DNA of 64,000 nt from Crocodylus rhombifer (GCA_038503035.1 JAVSML010021669.1:806001-870000), one strand, 5' to 3'; shown: positions 51,386 through 63,300, numbered from the stretch's first letter. Program-made: numbers and translations. The notes: generated by a model from the letters alone, not told the origin.

Positions 51386-52360
51386 ATCAGAGCTCTCCCT
51401 GCCCCCTTAGCTCACCAGGATGTGGATCCAGTTGAAGGTGTTTCCATAGCTGCTTTGTGGCACTGAGCAGCACTTACATGCCAGTGCGCTGCCCCTGTCA
51501 TTGCCCCTCATTTCCAACCCACAGTCCCCACAGCCCTGCCAGTGCCCTTCACTCGGGACCTGGAGTTCCCCCCCCTCACCATCTTTCTTATACACACACC
51601 TCCCCCTGTTGCCACCCCCAGCCCATCACACACACACATAGATCCTGCTGCCACCTCCACCACTTCCCCTGACTCCCCAAGTAGTTCTTGGGACCAGGAT
51701 CTCCGTGGGGTGAGCAAGGCTGACAAAGCCCTGGGTTGGGCATGGCAGAATGCAGGCTAGCCATACCAGTCCTCTTCTCCCCTCACTGTGCCCTGCTGTG
51801 CAGTGCACCCCCAGCCACTGCTCCCAACAGACCTGCCAGCAGCCACAGGCCACACTGAGCTGCTGCCACTGCCACCCCAGCTGGGCAGCTTCCCGAGCCC
51901 CAGCCCAGCTGGGATGAGCCACAGCAGAATGAGGCAACCCACACCTGCTCCAGCTGTGGACCGCAGAGCAGGACAAGGTGATTGCCACCCACAGACCTCT
52001 GCCCATCCCCACCCCCCATCACCCTGTTAGCTCTCCCTGCTGGTCCCAGCCCCCTGGCCACATGACCTTCACTGGATACACTGCCCCACAACCAGCCCTT
52101 CTGGAGGGGGTCCCCAGCTGCCCCCCCCCTCACCCCTGGGGCTCAGCCCTCAAAAGCCCTACTTACCTCAATGGGTGCAGGAGGGAAAGTGAGTCTGAAC
52201 CAGCCCTGGCAGACTCAGATTCTCAGGCCCTGCCTGCTCCAGACAGGGCTTACGATTTCCTGCCCTTTAGCAAGTGGCTGTCACAGGCTGGAGCTATGCC
52301 AGTCTGCAGGAAGCTGTTTGCAAAAGGGGAAACCCACTTCAGAGGCAGAAACCTGTGTTT
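51386..52360. other. GC-rich repeat core, probable inserted element
   Basis: A sharply bounded C-rich block of nearly 1 kb. On the minus strand it carries TCCCGAGTGAAGGGCACTG and GGGTTGGAAATGAGGGGCA (51,502-51,557), matching the unit repeated at 21.2 kb and 9.05 kb. Overlapping open frames on both strands (up to 141 aa) are Pro/His/Ser-rich or Gly/Trp-rich and reflect base composition. Terminal repeats were not found. Confidence 0.5.
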
Positions 52361-53820
52361 TTCTCGTTTAAAGGGAAAAGCCACATTTTACTATGGGAAA
52401 TAGAAAACCTGGATCCCTGTGTATTATTTGTGTAATAGAAACACCAAGCATCCCCAGAAATAATAAGGTCCTCATTGCTCTAGGAGGGGAACCAGACCAA
52501 GAGTGGAAAACTGACTTGTCCAGAATCATAAAACCAGGTCAGTAGACCTCTGAATCTGTCCATTGATCCACATGCTCTCTCTCTTTTCTTGTGGCTTGAG
52601 GAAAAGCTCCTGAGTTCCCTGATTTGTAGCCTGGGCATTCTTTCATTTGTCACTTGTACATTTCCTCTGTATCCTGTCCTGCTTCTGTGTGGTAGTAAAC
52701 AAAGGAATTGGAACAAGTTACTTGCAAGACATTAAATAATTCAGTTAACTCTAAGGATGGGTGTTATCCTGGCCCCAGCCTCAGTTCTTATATATTTGGA
52801 TAACTTTTTCTCAGTCTCTTTTAGTCCTGTGGAAGAAGGTATTTGATCACATATCTGATTCTAAATATATAAGTCATCAAGGCTCTTTGTTTGAGTAAAG
52901 CCCACAAGAGACAGCACGGATGTTCTTTTTCCTTTCACTTTATGGTCAGCTGTTCTGTCAAGTTTTGAGGGTTGGTTTGGGGTATCTTTTTATTTGGGGG
53001 GGGGTGTTTTTCTAATCTGGGAGGAAAACCCTTGTGAGGGGACTGTAAGCCAGCAGTCACAAGCAGTGTTGCTCAGTTTCAACTTTCAGTTTCGTTCAGG
53101 CTTCCTAAGTTCCCTGGTAAGGTCTTTCCTGCATTGTAGTGAACATTTTACTTCCTATAGTGGCAAATGTTAATGGAGTAATATAGTCAAGTTATGCATC
53201 TGTGTCACATGTCCTCATGTAAATAGGCATTCTCCTAAGATTATGTGAGAAGCAGGGAAACTTTTCAGGCATGAAGACAAGGGAAAAGCAGATGGAATAC
53301 AGTGAAAATGGTAATTGGCACCATACATGTCTGGCTTCTCAGACCCATCAGATTCACTTAAAAGAGTGATAGCTGTGCAAGGAAGGGAGAGGAGGAGAAA
53401 CTGGTTACAGGACCATCCAGCAGGAAAATGGAAAGATTCAGAAAAAACGTTTTCTATTACAGCCTGTCAAAAGTGAAACCTGACATATAGCTGCAAAAGA
53501 GAACACTGAATTTCCCTTTTTTTTTTGCAAATTGAAGTTTCTATGCATGGATTACAGTTGCACTGGCATTGGATAGCACCTGATAGATGGCAAGTGCTCA
53601 TAGGTGCTACATGCTAATTATTATTTGTTATATGCAATGTCATCCTTATTTTCTTCGGGAGTAGCAATGAGAATTTTTTTCTTCAATCTAGGATTTACAT
53701 CTTTATATATCTCCTCTCACTTCTTTCTCACTTAAAATTAGGAGGTGTGACTGTTTGCTTTTGGAAACTATTATTGTCAATCTTAAATCTGCATTATTTT
53801 TCCTAAATTATGTAAAGCTA
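52361..53820. other. Non-coding DNA, no gene seen
   Basis: G-run near 52,996-53,006. No exons or repeats recognised. Confidence 0.6.
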
Positions 53821-55395
53821 TTTCATAGATTTCATAGACATTAGGGCTGGAAGGGACCTCGGGAGATCATCGAGTCCAGCCCCCTGCCCAAAGGGCAGGA
53901 AGTCAGCTGGGGTCATAGGATCCCAGCAAGATAAGCATCCAATTTACTCTTGAAGGTGTTCAATGTAGGTGCTTGAACCACCTCCGCTGGCAGACTGTTC
54001 CAGACCTTGGGGGCTCGGACAGTAAAGAAATTCTTCCTTATGTCCAGCCTGAAACGGTCTTGCAGGAGTTTGTGACCGTTCGACCTCGTCATCCCTTGGG
54101 GCGCTCTGGTGAACAGACGTTCCCCCAGATCCTGGTGCTCACCCCTGATAAACTTATAGGTGGCCATCAGATCACCCCTGAGCCTGCGCTTTTCCAGGCT
54201 AAAGAGTCCCGTGGCTCTCAGCCTGTCATCGTAAGATCTGTTTTCCTGACCTCTGATCATGCGCGTGGCTCTCCTCTGGACTCTCTCAAGCTTCTCCACA
54301 TCCTTTTTGAATTGTGGAGCCCAAAACTGGATGCAGTACTCCAGCTGCGGCCTCACCAAGGCCGAGTACAAGGGGAGAATGACGTCCTGGGATTTGGTTG
54401 AGAAGCATCTATGGATGCACGCCAGCATTTTGGTCGCTTTACTAGCCGCAGCATCGCATTGGAGGCTTATGTTCATCTTGTGGTCAATGATGACCCCCAA
54501 GTCTTTTTCTTCTGTAGTGCTAACCAACGTAGCACTGCCGAGCCTATAAGGGTGCTGCAGGTTTTTCCTCCCAAGGTGGAGAACCTTGCATTTTTCGGTG
54601 TTAAACACCATGAGGTTCTCGTCTGCCCATTTGCTGAGCTTGTCCAGGTCAGCCTGGATCACCCGCCTATCTTCTGGCGTGGATGCTTTGCCCCAAAGTT
54701 TGGTGTCATCGGCGAACTTGGCCAGTCCACTCCTGACTCCAATGTCCACATCGTTAATGAAGATGTTGAACAGTATGGGTCCCAGGACAGAGCCTTGAGG
54801 AACCCCACTGGTTACAGGGCACCATGATGAGTGACTGCCATCAATCACAACCCTCTGGGTCCGACCACGAAGCCAATTTCCCAGCCAGCGGATAGTGGTG
54901 GAGCCAAGGCCACAACTGGCCAGTTTGGCCAAGAGGTGATCATGGGATACCAGATCAAAAGCTTTTTTGAAGTCAAGGTATATGACATCGATCTCTTCTC
55001 CCTTGTCCAGGTGATAGGTCACCTGGTCATAGAAGGAAATGAGATTGGTCAAACAAGACCTACCCGCAACAAACCCGTGCTGGCTGTCCCTTAGAACGTT
55101 AGCCTGGGCCAGTCCCTCAAGGATGGCCTCCTTAATAAACTTTTCTAAGATCTTCCCCAGGATAGAAGTCAGGCTAATGGGCCTGTAGTTAGCCAGATCC
55201 ACTCTCCTCCCTTTCTTAAAGATCGGCACCACATTGGCCTTCTTCCAGTCTTCTGGCACTACACCAGAGCGCCAGGAGTTTTCAAAGAGCTGTGCCAGGG
55301 GCTGGGCTATGACACTCGCCAGCTCCTTGAGTACCCTAGGGTGCAGGTTGTCAGGGCCAGCTGACTTGAAGGTATCCAGCTTCTCAAGCTTCTAT
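53821..55395 (-). mobile_element. Young 5'-truncated CR1 LINE
   Basis: On the minus strand this is the 3' portion of a CR1: part of ORF2 (reverse transcriptase to C-terminus), a short 3' untranslated region with GGTCCCTTCCAGCCCTAATG, and a terminal short repeat (TCTATGAAATCTATGAAA) at 53,821. CR1 elements characteristically end in an 8-bp repeat rather than poly-A. The 5' end breaks at about 55,395, right after an out-of-element TAG; the endonuclease domain and ORF1 are missing, as in most CR1 copies. No clear target duplication seen. Confidence 0.95.
53913..55391 (-). CDS. CR1 ORF2 reverse transcriptase fragment, uninterrupted
   Basis: The minus-strand frame is open from the truncation point (first sense codon at 55,391, after TAG) to the stop at 53,913, about 492 codons. 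There is no true start; a GTG at 55,259 is internal. Residues near the N-terminus include SAGPDNLHPRVLKEL, then VVPEDWKKANVVPIFKKG and NYRPISLTS. Catalytic motifs follow in order: motif A YLDFKKAFD (Asp about residue 140), motif B SGVPQGSVLGP (about 195-205) and motif C FADD (about 226-229). The C-terminal region has LVRPQLEYC, LERVQRRATRM and LEKRRLRGDL, typical of CR1. Both catalytic Asp sites are present. The endonuclease half is absent, so it cannot retrotranspose alone; it is an element remnant, not a host gene. Confidence 0.93.
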   Translation of the reverse strand, partial: KLEKLDTFKSAGPDNLHPRVLKELASVIAQPLAQLFENSWRSGVVPEDWKKANVVPIFKKGRRVDLANYRPISLTSILGKILEKFIKEAILEGLAQANVLRDSQHGFVAGRSCLTNLISFYDQVTYHLDKGEEIDVIYLDFKKAFDLVSHDHLLAKLASCGLGSTTIRWLGNWLRGRTQRVVIDGSHSSWCPVTSGVPQGSVLGPILFNIFINDVDIGVRSGLAKFADDTKLWGKASTPEDRRVIQADLDKLSKWADENLMVFNTEKCKVLHLGRKNLQHPYRLGSATLVSTTEEKDLGVIIDHKMNISLQCDAAASKATKMLACIHRCFSTKSQDVILPLYSALVRPQLEYCIQFWAPQFKKDVEKLERVQRRATRMIRGQENRSYDDRLRATGLFSLEKRRLRGDLMATYKFIRGEHQDLGERLFTRAPQGMTRSNGHKLLQDRFRLDIRKNFFTVRAPKVWNSLPAEVVQAPTLNTFKSKLDAYLAGIL

Positions 55396-56615
55396 TAAAT
55401 GCATGGAACATGAACAATACCAAGTATAATGGAAGACTGGATTGGGCCTCACTTTACATGGTATTGCACATCAGCCATTATTTATTTTCATATTTTATCC
55501 CATCTGGGAAGCCAGATGAACTCAAGGAAATGCTGCACACTGGTGTCTCTCAAAAATCCAGGGGGATCACTAATTGCATTTAGATTCCATAAGTATAGGC
55601 ATTGTTTCCAGTGACGGCCCATGTTTCTTTTGAATTTAAATGAGCTATTTCAGATACCCATAAGGGTAAATACCTCCAATGTAAAATCAGAAATGTTTCT
55701 TGCATTTCACTCCCCAGTCACATGGAGGGGAGGGAATCACATCCAAACCTAGGACAACAGTTCCTTCTCCTACCCACTTCTACCTATCCCTCGTGAAACA
55801 CCTTTGTTGCAGAGAATTGTTGTTGCCTAGGTATGCTATCTTAAGGCTAGGCCAAACTTAGGAATATTTCAGCTTGTTACAAAATCCTGAAGGTCCTTAG
55901 TTAAAATGGAAACAGGGAAATCAGAATGGTAGCAATATTATGTAATCTCTCAGATTATGTTCCATTCAGTGGACTTCTACAGAGAGCAGTACTGCTGAAC
56001 TTCAGGTTCTATAAAGAATTGCTATGAAATATTTTGCATGGGTTGCATTAGAAGGATCTGACCCACCACATAACTTTTAAACATTTTCTATGTGACATCA
56101 AAAGGCATTTGACCATCAGACAGGAGGAGCACTCCTGTAAACAGTAGCAGCGTTCTGAATCTAGCTGTTTTTTTAGAAGAATAAAAAAAAAGAAGGAAAG
56201 AAGAGAAAAAGACTAATGATTTAAAGAATAACTCACTAGGGCTGTAAACAGACATTTGCAGTTGTCTTAGAAGAAAGTCTTTTGTCCCAGAATCCTACAA
56301 ACATACAAGTCCACTGTCTTACTTCAAGTCCCTTTGACGTATGCAGGATAAAAAGTACTAACGCTTTTCCTAGGAAGTGGCTGCATGCATATGTAAGTTT
56401 AATTGCATCTCTTCATAACCTAAGAAAGTCTCACATTCTAAAAATACCCAAATCTCTCCTATGTTGAGAGCCTGTTTCGTGCAAATGGTAAAAATGAGGC
56501 CTGTGGGGCTTGTTGCCATAATAGCATTCACCCTCTGGGTTCTGAAGATGCACGGACAAGCTACTACGCTACCACTTGAAGGTGGGTTGTCTGGCCTGTA
56601 GGGCCAAATGAATTA
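55396..56615. other. Non-coding DNA, no gene seen
   Basis: A-rich purine stretch near 56,180-56,215. No repeats or exons recognised. Confidence 0.6.
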
Positions 56616-56619
56616 AACA

Positions 56620-56911
56620 CGTATGGTCTACACAACAGGGCTATTAGCCTTTTAATTATAGCAGCATTGCAACAGCAACCAGGCCCTCCGGTATATCTGC
56701 AGTTTTGCTGCAAGAAGAGTTTAATACTGCCAGATAAACACTGGCTCCCCTGAGTGACTTAAGTCTTGCTGACAGCAGCCTTCTGCCAGTCAAGTGAGGA
56801 CCCCACCCATGGTGTTGCCAGCCAAGCTAGATTGGCTACAGGGTGCAATCTTTTTATACCCTTAGGTAATATAGCCATGATGGCTGAACTTTGACATGTA
56901 GGCAAGGCCTA
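56620..56911. mobile_element. Possible inverted-repeat DNA element
   Basis: The left part reads GTATGGTCTACACAACAGGGC and the right part ends TGACATGTAGGCAAGGCCTAAC. The right end's reverse complement begins GTTAGGCCTTGCCTACATGTC, resembling the GGCCTTGTCTACAC ends of sauropsid DNA transposons. Match between the two ends is modest and edges are approximate. Confidence 0.4.
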
Positions 56912-59900
56912 ACTTGCATCTTACAAGGAATTATTGTTCTTTTGACCCTGAAAATAGGAGTGAATGGATGTTTTTCCCAGCCTGCTCCCAAAGACACAAT
57001 CTACAGTGGTTTGTAGAATCCAAACTCACCTCCTGTCTTCCTAGGTTATAGTTTTATTAAGAGTGATACTGTGTAATTTCAGGTTTAGCCTTTTCCACAG
57101 GATGTGGGCTGCCCCTGGATTCCTACTTTCTGGTTGCTCAGCCCATAACCTGAAACCTCTGTCTATTGAAGACCCAGTCCCTTGTCCCTTATGGCAGGAT
57201 GGTATAGTGATGCACCTGACTGTCAGCAGTACCTATTTAATATTCCACATCAGAACGAACACTAGCTAACACAGTGAGGTATTTCAGTTATTCCTGTTTC
57301 AAGGAGTGAAAATAGCTGATCTTTATTTATAACACTTTCAACTGTACAGGGAACAGTAATTATATGCATTTTCAAAAACATATATTGTAGCTTAACTTGC
57401 ATTATAGCTTTCTGTGCATCATCTGTGAGTTACACCTCAGTCAATAGTCTCACAGTATTAAAGCATTAACTGTATGAGCCAGAGAGAGGTAGAACTGCAA
57501 ATCTACTCTGTCAGGATGTATCAGGCTCCATTTTGTAATCAATGGTTTATTTATTAAACAATCAAAAATTGTGCAAGCCCCATAGCCAAAACAGGCTGGA
57601 GCTCTGCTCAGATATTTCATCTGAATCAATGAAAGTAATCATCTGCTTTACATCAGATACTGAATCAGTGCAGGTTCTGGAATGATAAATGACTTTATTA
57701 TCTGTATGGAATCGACTTGAGATAACTGAAGCACAGAGGCTTGGTGTTAAGAATACTCTAAATTCCTATACGCTTGCACTTTCATTTTTCAATTCCGTTT
57801 TCTATTTTTCTCCTTTTGCTCTGGCTGTGTGAAGCAAATTAGAGTATTTAACTCTGCAGTGAGTGAGTCTAGTGTAATTAGCAAAAAGGTTAGTGTAACA
57901 GGACAAAAGGAATCTACTGAAAAACAAAATGAAAGCCAATAGCAATTATTCTGGATTTATTCAAGATGAATATAACTGTCTCCTCTGAACACTGTGGAAG
58001 GAAGCATTGCAGGCAGATTACATTCCATCAATTTGGCTCAGCTGCCTCACCAATCAGGAGGGAACAGTGACAGCTTGCTCTAATGAAGTTTGTGTCATTC
58101 AAGCAAGATATATTTCTGTAGTTCAACCAGGCAACTTTCAGCTAACTCTCTGGCTGTGTAAACAGGACTAACGATGCACCATTTAATCCACAAAGAGAGA
58201 GCAGATATGTCACATTTCAAACATACTAATGGTGAAAGAGTTGTTGCCACTTTGCTGGTTTCAACTTTTAACTTCTCTAAAGCATATTTTACTTTAATGA
58301 TAGCAGGAGCACAGCTTTGGCAAGACCTGTAACTCTACAGGTGAGATGATACTTTAAGGAAAAAAAGGTAACTTTTCTTCTTCAGCCGTTGTTAGTGCCA
58401 CTGACCTTTTGATTGGAAGCAAATGTCAACAGATTGCAGAATTTGAAAATACTTGGCAATATTCTTTTATTTTTGAATTAGAAAAAGACACTCAAGTATT
58501 CTCACTTCCCTATAATTTTTTTTGTGGGACCATAGGATACTGTTCCTTGTTTGTGAAAACTAAACTAAAATGATATTTCTTTTTTTTTTAATTGGGACAC
58601 TTGATCTTTTATTTTTATTTCCTCCTAGAGGATGAGGCTCTTGTGTCAGGAGTTCTTTTATTTTTTTGGTTTGATCCTAAAGCTGGCCAGGTGTTTGATA
58701 AAGAGGTGGTCTTGCCTGAGCCAACATATAACAACTGAATTTAGTCTCTAAAAACTGAATGAAAACTCGGCTTCAGGGATATTTTCATAGCCAAAAGTAT
58801 TCCTGTTGGGAGTCCCCAGTCTTTCACTACTTATTCACTTAGGTGACAAAGGTGTGAAGTTTCTAAGATAGGTGCTTCTTTTCATTTAGCAAGTCTATTT
58901 AAAATAGAATAAATTAATACTGGGCAGCCATGGACATGGAAAGTTGCTTTTATTGTTGGTAATTCTTACAGGACTTCTGATCCAGAGGCCACAAAATTCA
59001 ATGGAAAGACTCTCATTTTCAGGGATCAGACTTATTAACATTATGAAATACATTTAAACTACTAGTGTAACTTCATTGTTCTTGCACCAGGAATAAATTA
59101 GGCTTGAGGATTTCTTAATAGTAGCTATATACTCTGCATATTGTGTGAGGTCTGTTGTTACATAATCAGGCTTTAGTGGATTAGAGAGCTTACTATGAGC
59201 AGTAGCCTTATCTAAGACAGTTTCTTTAGAAGAATAGTTATGGGTTTATAAAAACCTGTATGTTCTGTGTTAGAACAGCATTAATACATCACATGTAAGT
59301 GATAGCAGCACTTCATGTATGCTTTATCTCATTTATGCCCCCTGTTTACAAGAGCCTATGTAATTCCCAAATTATTATTACACAAAACTATCTACTGTAG
59401 CAACAGTACACCATCTGTAAAGCAGATCCTACAGAGAATGTGTTGTGTGATGTAAGTACATATAAACTTCATATACTATTAACAGAACTATATTCCAGCT
59501 AAATCATTTGTGCTGTGTCGCCAAAAAATTCACTGGAGTTATAATGCACTGGCCCAAGTTGGTTCTTTGTATGAAAATAATGCAGTAAACCATACGTGTT
59601 TATACATTTTATCTAACAAGTTCTATCCATAATAATGTGTATTCAGGCACTTTCTCAAACAGAAAAAAGGTAGTTTTTTCTGGAAATTTGATTTTGTATG
59701 GGTTCACTAAATCGACCAACTGTTGCTGCCGTGTCTAACTTCCACTTTATCTCTTATTTCTTCCACTCCTTGAAACGATTCTCATGGAGGTCTTGGAGGT
59801 GCTAAAGTGACATGCCTGATCCATTGCCACCAAGCTCTCCAGCTCAGTATATGAAGGGAAGAGTATGTGAGGACAGCAATAGTGATTTTCTCTCTTTGAT

Positions 59901-59974
59901 TCATAAGTTCATTTTTAAAACAAGGTTGTTGCTCATTTGACGTGAGGATTTCTCCCCATCTTTGCAAAGTGACT
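56912..59974. other. Non-coding DNA; candidate regulatory patch 57.80-58.33 kb
   Basis: From about 57,800 to 58,330 there are no recognised repeats and many words used by developmental enhancers: GTGTAATTAG (57,873-57,882), ACAAAAGG SOX-like (57,903-57,910), CACCAATCAG (58,048-58,057), TGACAGCT MEIS/TGIF-like (58,068-58,075), CTAATGA and CAGCTGCC. This is motif-level inference only. The remainder shows nothing recognisable. Confidence 0.4.
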
Positions 59975-60125
59975 GAAGCACAAGGATGGCAGTTAGGAGA
60001 CCTAGTTCTACCTCAGGCTCCATCACTGGCTTGCCATGTAACCATGGGCAAGTCACTTAACTTCATCATACTTCGGGTTCCTCAGCTGTAAAATTAATAT
60101 AATAGTTACTTTTCTCTGACTTGCT
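59975..60125 (+). mobile_element. MIR-like SINE fragment
   Basis: GGCAGTTAGGAGACCTAGTTCTA, CTCCATCACTGGCTTGCCATGTAACCATGGGCAAGTCACTTAACTTC and TTCCTCAGCTGTAAAATTAATATAATAGTTACTT appear in the MIR order (tRNA-related part, GTGTGACCTTGGGCAAGTCACTTAA core and TTCCTCATCTGTAAAAT segment). The 3' LINE-like tail is missing or unrecognisable. Confidence 0.75.
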
Positions 60126-60291
60126 CCTTTCTGTGTGTGCAGAGAACATTATTTGATATCTGTATTATTTGCTGATGCACAGCTAGATTAGTTATGTTTA
60201 TGGACATAGGTAATCTTTCCACCTTTCCAAGAGGGAGGAAGGTTCAGAAGGTCAGGAATTCATTGTCTGCCATTGCTCATGGATGATAGGC

Positions 60292-60356
60292 CCATGAACA
60301 GGACATAAAGAGCAGCCCCTTTAGGACCATGAACAGGACATAAAGAGCAGCCCCTT
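60292..60356. repeat. Tandem duplication, 35-bp period, two copies
   Basis: CCATGAACAGGACATAAAG begins at 60,292 and again at 60,327. Thirty bases are identical between copies (60,292-60,321 against 60,327-60,356), implying a recent event or an assembly artefact. Confidence 0.93.
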
Positions 60357-61283
60357 GACTAGCAGATCTGTTGTGTGTGATTTTGAAGGGAAGCCTTTTT
60401 GGAAGAGCTCCTTCTGTCCATATAGACTGCGACCCCTGAGTGGCAGGGGCAATTACATACCTGAAATGGCAGAGAGATAATAAATGTTTACTCAGCATGA
60501 TGTCAGCTGTTACAAAAACATACTCCCAGATGGCAGCTCTGAATAAAATCATTTCTGTATAAAAAAACAGCATTTTCAAGGTTCTTTCTAAATTTGCACA
60601 TGCTGTTTTGCTTAAGGCATATAGAAGTTCAGATGTTTAATACAAAACATAGATGATCATTCAGCAGCAAGTGCTGGTACAGAAATAGTATGGAATAAAT
60701 TCTCCTTCAGTAGTAAAAATCTGCTAGTGCATTTCTACAGATAATTTTACTGAAATGTTTTTTCTCTCTCTACATTTGAGAAATGTTTCAATACTGTTCC
60801 TCCAATCTACTGTCAGAATTTTCTTAAATTGCACAAGAAGTCTACTCTTTGCTTGCAAATTACTTCAGCTGCTGAGAGTTTTACTGGGGTTTTGTTGTTG
60901 TTGCTGATTTTGCTTATGTAGAATGCTTTACCTTTTAGAGCTGTAAAACCTAATGTCATCACACATACCTAACAAGGTTTGCCAACTCAGAGTGAACTGG
61001 GAGCAAAGTAGTCTATGCTTTACTCCCTGTACATAAATAAGGAACTGGGACTTGTTAGCCAGTCCTTGAGAAAGTATGGCCAGAATGCATAGGTAAACAA
61101 AACAATGCAGACAGATGTCATCCCCACTGAAGATTTGTGAGCTATTGAATACTTTTTAAAATTCAAATTTAAATTTTAAATATTTTTTCTTTCAAGTCGA
61201 TGTCTATCTCAGAACAACTGCAATTTGGATTTTCATTTGATCCTTCTTTGTCTAACCCATGACATTTTTTGAGAATGGAGATA
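60357..61283. other. Non-coding DNA, no gene seen
   Basis: AT-rich; small TTG repeat at about 60,895-60,907. No exons or repeats recognised. Confidence 0.6.
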
Positions 61284-61372
61284 GAGGCTCTCAGCTCTGC
61301 TGTAAACCAAAGCAGTTTGATTGATTTAAGTCAATGGAGATGCTCCTGTTTATGTCAGCTGAGGATCTGGTT
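61284..61372. repeat. Palindromic interspersed repeat copy
   Basis: Left portion AGGCTCTCAGCTCTGCTGTAAA, centre TTTAAGTCAATGGAG, right portion GTTTATGTCAGCTGAGGATCTGG. This matches a palindromic family (ends like CCAGATCCTCAGCTG, centre CATTGACTTCAATGG) that I recall from turtle and crocodilian genomes. Other copies: 63,216-63,300 and 63,657-63,745. Confidence 0.5.
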
Positions 61373-61787
61373 CAGAAATACATGCATGAAGTAAATTGAT
61401 GAAAGACAGTTTTACAAAGGATCAGAATGCATGACTTTAAGCAGAAATATATCTCATTTTATTTTTTTTCTTTCAGTTAAACCACACTTGCCTATGACTA
61501 GTAAATATTTTGCAGTTTTTGAATGCAAGGATAGAGAGCCCTGATTTCTTTCAGTGTGTTTTCTGCAGCTTTTCAGTGTGATAATTTTCTATTGCGCATT
61601 GTTGTTAGCTTCTAGCAAAAGGCTTTTTCACGGAACTCTCAAACATCATGCTAACAGTCAAATATCTATTTACCCTTGACACCTTTTGGACCCAAAGGAT
61701 GCTTGGAACTAAAGAATTCCAGCTCTGTAAGAAAGTGAAACAAAGCAACAAACAGCAGAAAATGTTCCCAAATAAATGTTCAGAATG

Positions 61788-61797
61788 NNNNNNNNNN
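61788..61797. other. Assembly gap (10 N)
   Basis: Ten N residues. A run of exactly ten is usually a placeholder, so the true missing length is unknown. The short open frames spanning it are meaningless. Confidence 0.98.
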
Positions 61798-62235
61798 TAC
61801 CTTTTCAGTGTTTTAGAATTGTGTGTTGATGTAAAAAGAACTGAGGAAGTAAAATGATGAACACCTTCTACATGATTGCTTACAAGTGGTAGGTTTGTCC
61901 TTTCATGTGGATTAATATGAATGTTAAACATTAATAAAAGTAAGGAATACAGAAATCTGATAATTCTGGAAACATGCTGTCCTCCCCATCAGTGCAATCA
62001 CTGAATAGTAAAGGTAAAATAATGCTAGAGTTTTTTTGGTTAATACTGCATTTGGATCTCAGCACTTCAGATAAAACCACATGATTCTGTCAAATAGAAA
62101 ATAAATCTAGAGCAGTAGGTACGTTAATTATCAGCTCTTGTGCTGGATGATTTTAGTTGGTTTTCAGTTAGTTTGGAGGAGAGAAGTTATATATTCAACC
62201 ATTCAAAGGGACTGCAAAAGAGCATGAATGAAAAA
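61798..62235. other. Non-coding DNA, no gene seen
   Basis: AT-rich; nothing recognised. Confidence 0.6.
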
Positions 62236-62654
62236 TTTCATAGATTTCATAGACATTAGGGCTGGAAGGGACCTCAGAAGATCATCGAGTCCAGGCCTCC
62301 GCCCAAAGGGCAGGATGTCAGCTGGGGTCATAGGATTCCAGCAACATAAGCATCCAATTTACTCTGAAGGTGTTCAGTGTAGGGGTGCTTGAACCACCTC
62401 CAATAGCAGGTTATTCCAGACCTTAGGGGGCTCGGACAGTAAAGAAATTCTTCCTTATGTCCAGCCTGAAACGGTCTTGCAGTAGTTTATAACCGTTCGA
62501 CTTCATCATCCCTTGGGGGGGCTCTGGTGAACAGACGTTCCCCCAGATCCTGGTGGTCACCCCTGATAAACTTATAGGTGGCCATCAGATCACCCCTGAG
62601 CCTGCGCTTTTCTAGGCTGAAGAGCCCCATAGCTCTCAGCCTGTTGTCGTAAGG
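62236..62654 (-). mobile_element. Short, broken CR1 copy of the same subfamily
   Basis: Aligns base for base with the 3' end of the CR1 at 53,821 (three differences in the first 60 bp). It carries frame-breaking indels, for example one base lost in TTTACTCTGAAGG, added G residues in GTGTAGGGGTGCTTG and CTTGGGGGGGC. It covers only the ORF2 C-terminus and 3' untranslated region, ending near GTTGTCGTAAGG. Same orientation as the other two CR1 copies. Confidence 0.93.
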
Positions 62655-63215
62655 ATGGTCAGTCTTTTATACAATCACATGGGCTCCCTCCTTTCAGAAA
62701 AAGGAGAGATTGTTCCTTCAGAGTTGCCATGTTGTTCTGCACTACAGTTTTAAATGTGTTAGGCTTTGCACTAGACAGTTTGGTGTGCATGTGTGTGTAG
62801 ATTTTGATAGGGTTTCAAAAAATGGTTTTGGGATTTTTTTTAAACCCCAGGGGACTTTATGGTTAAGTCAAGTGCTCCTACCTGGATGAGAGAACAATCC
62901 CTCCCCTCTGGAAAGTGCTGATACAGAAACATGATAGCAGGCCAACCAATGACTTTTCTCTACAATTGTTACTTGTTCAAAAATGGATACTATAAGGAGA
63001 TTTTCTGTAGGTTACAACACATCCATTTGCATAGGGTAGAGTGTAGATCTATCCCTTTCACAAAATGAAAATCTGAATAATTTTTGTAGGTTGCCAAACA
63101 ATTAAGGTAGCTGACTGAAAGTACTGCATGGGATGCTGAATAAGTTTATTGACTCCTACACTGGAAAATTGCTTTGTGTAAATCTTAATCATTACTGTAT
63201 TAATTATATTAAAGA

Positions 63216-63300
63216 TACAGGACATGATCCTCAGATAGTATAAATTGCCATAGCTTCCCTCAGTCAGTGCAGCTACACCAATTTTACCCAAGCAGAGAAT
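63216..63300. repeat. Palindromic interspersed repeat copy (degraded)
   Basis: ATGATCCTCAGATAGTATAAATTGCCATAGC on one side and CAGTGCAGCTACACCAATTTTACCC on the other match the arms of the same family as the copies at 61.3 and 63.7 kb. Pairing is weaker. Confidence 0.45.

Noticed and set aside
51978..52403. 141-codon open frame on the plus strand and overlapping minus frames
   Set aside because: C-rich repeat core with several frames open at once; the peptides reflect composition, not a protein family.
53973..54827. Plus-strand open frames overlapping the CR1
   Set aside because: They are antisense shadows of the reverse transcriptase frame.
61605..61931. Open frames across 61.8 kb on both strands
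   Set aside because: They span the 10-N assembly gap, so their reading frame is not real.
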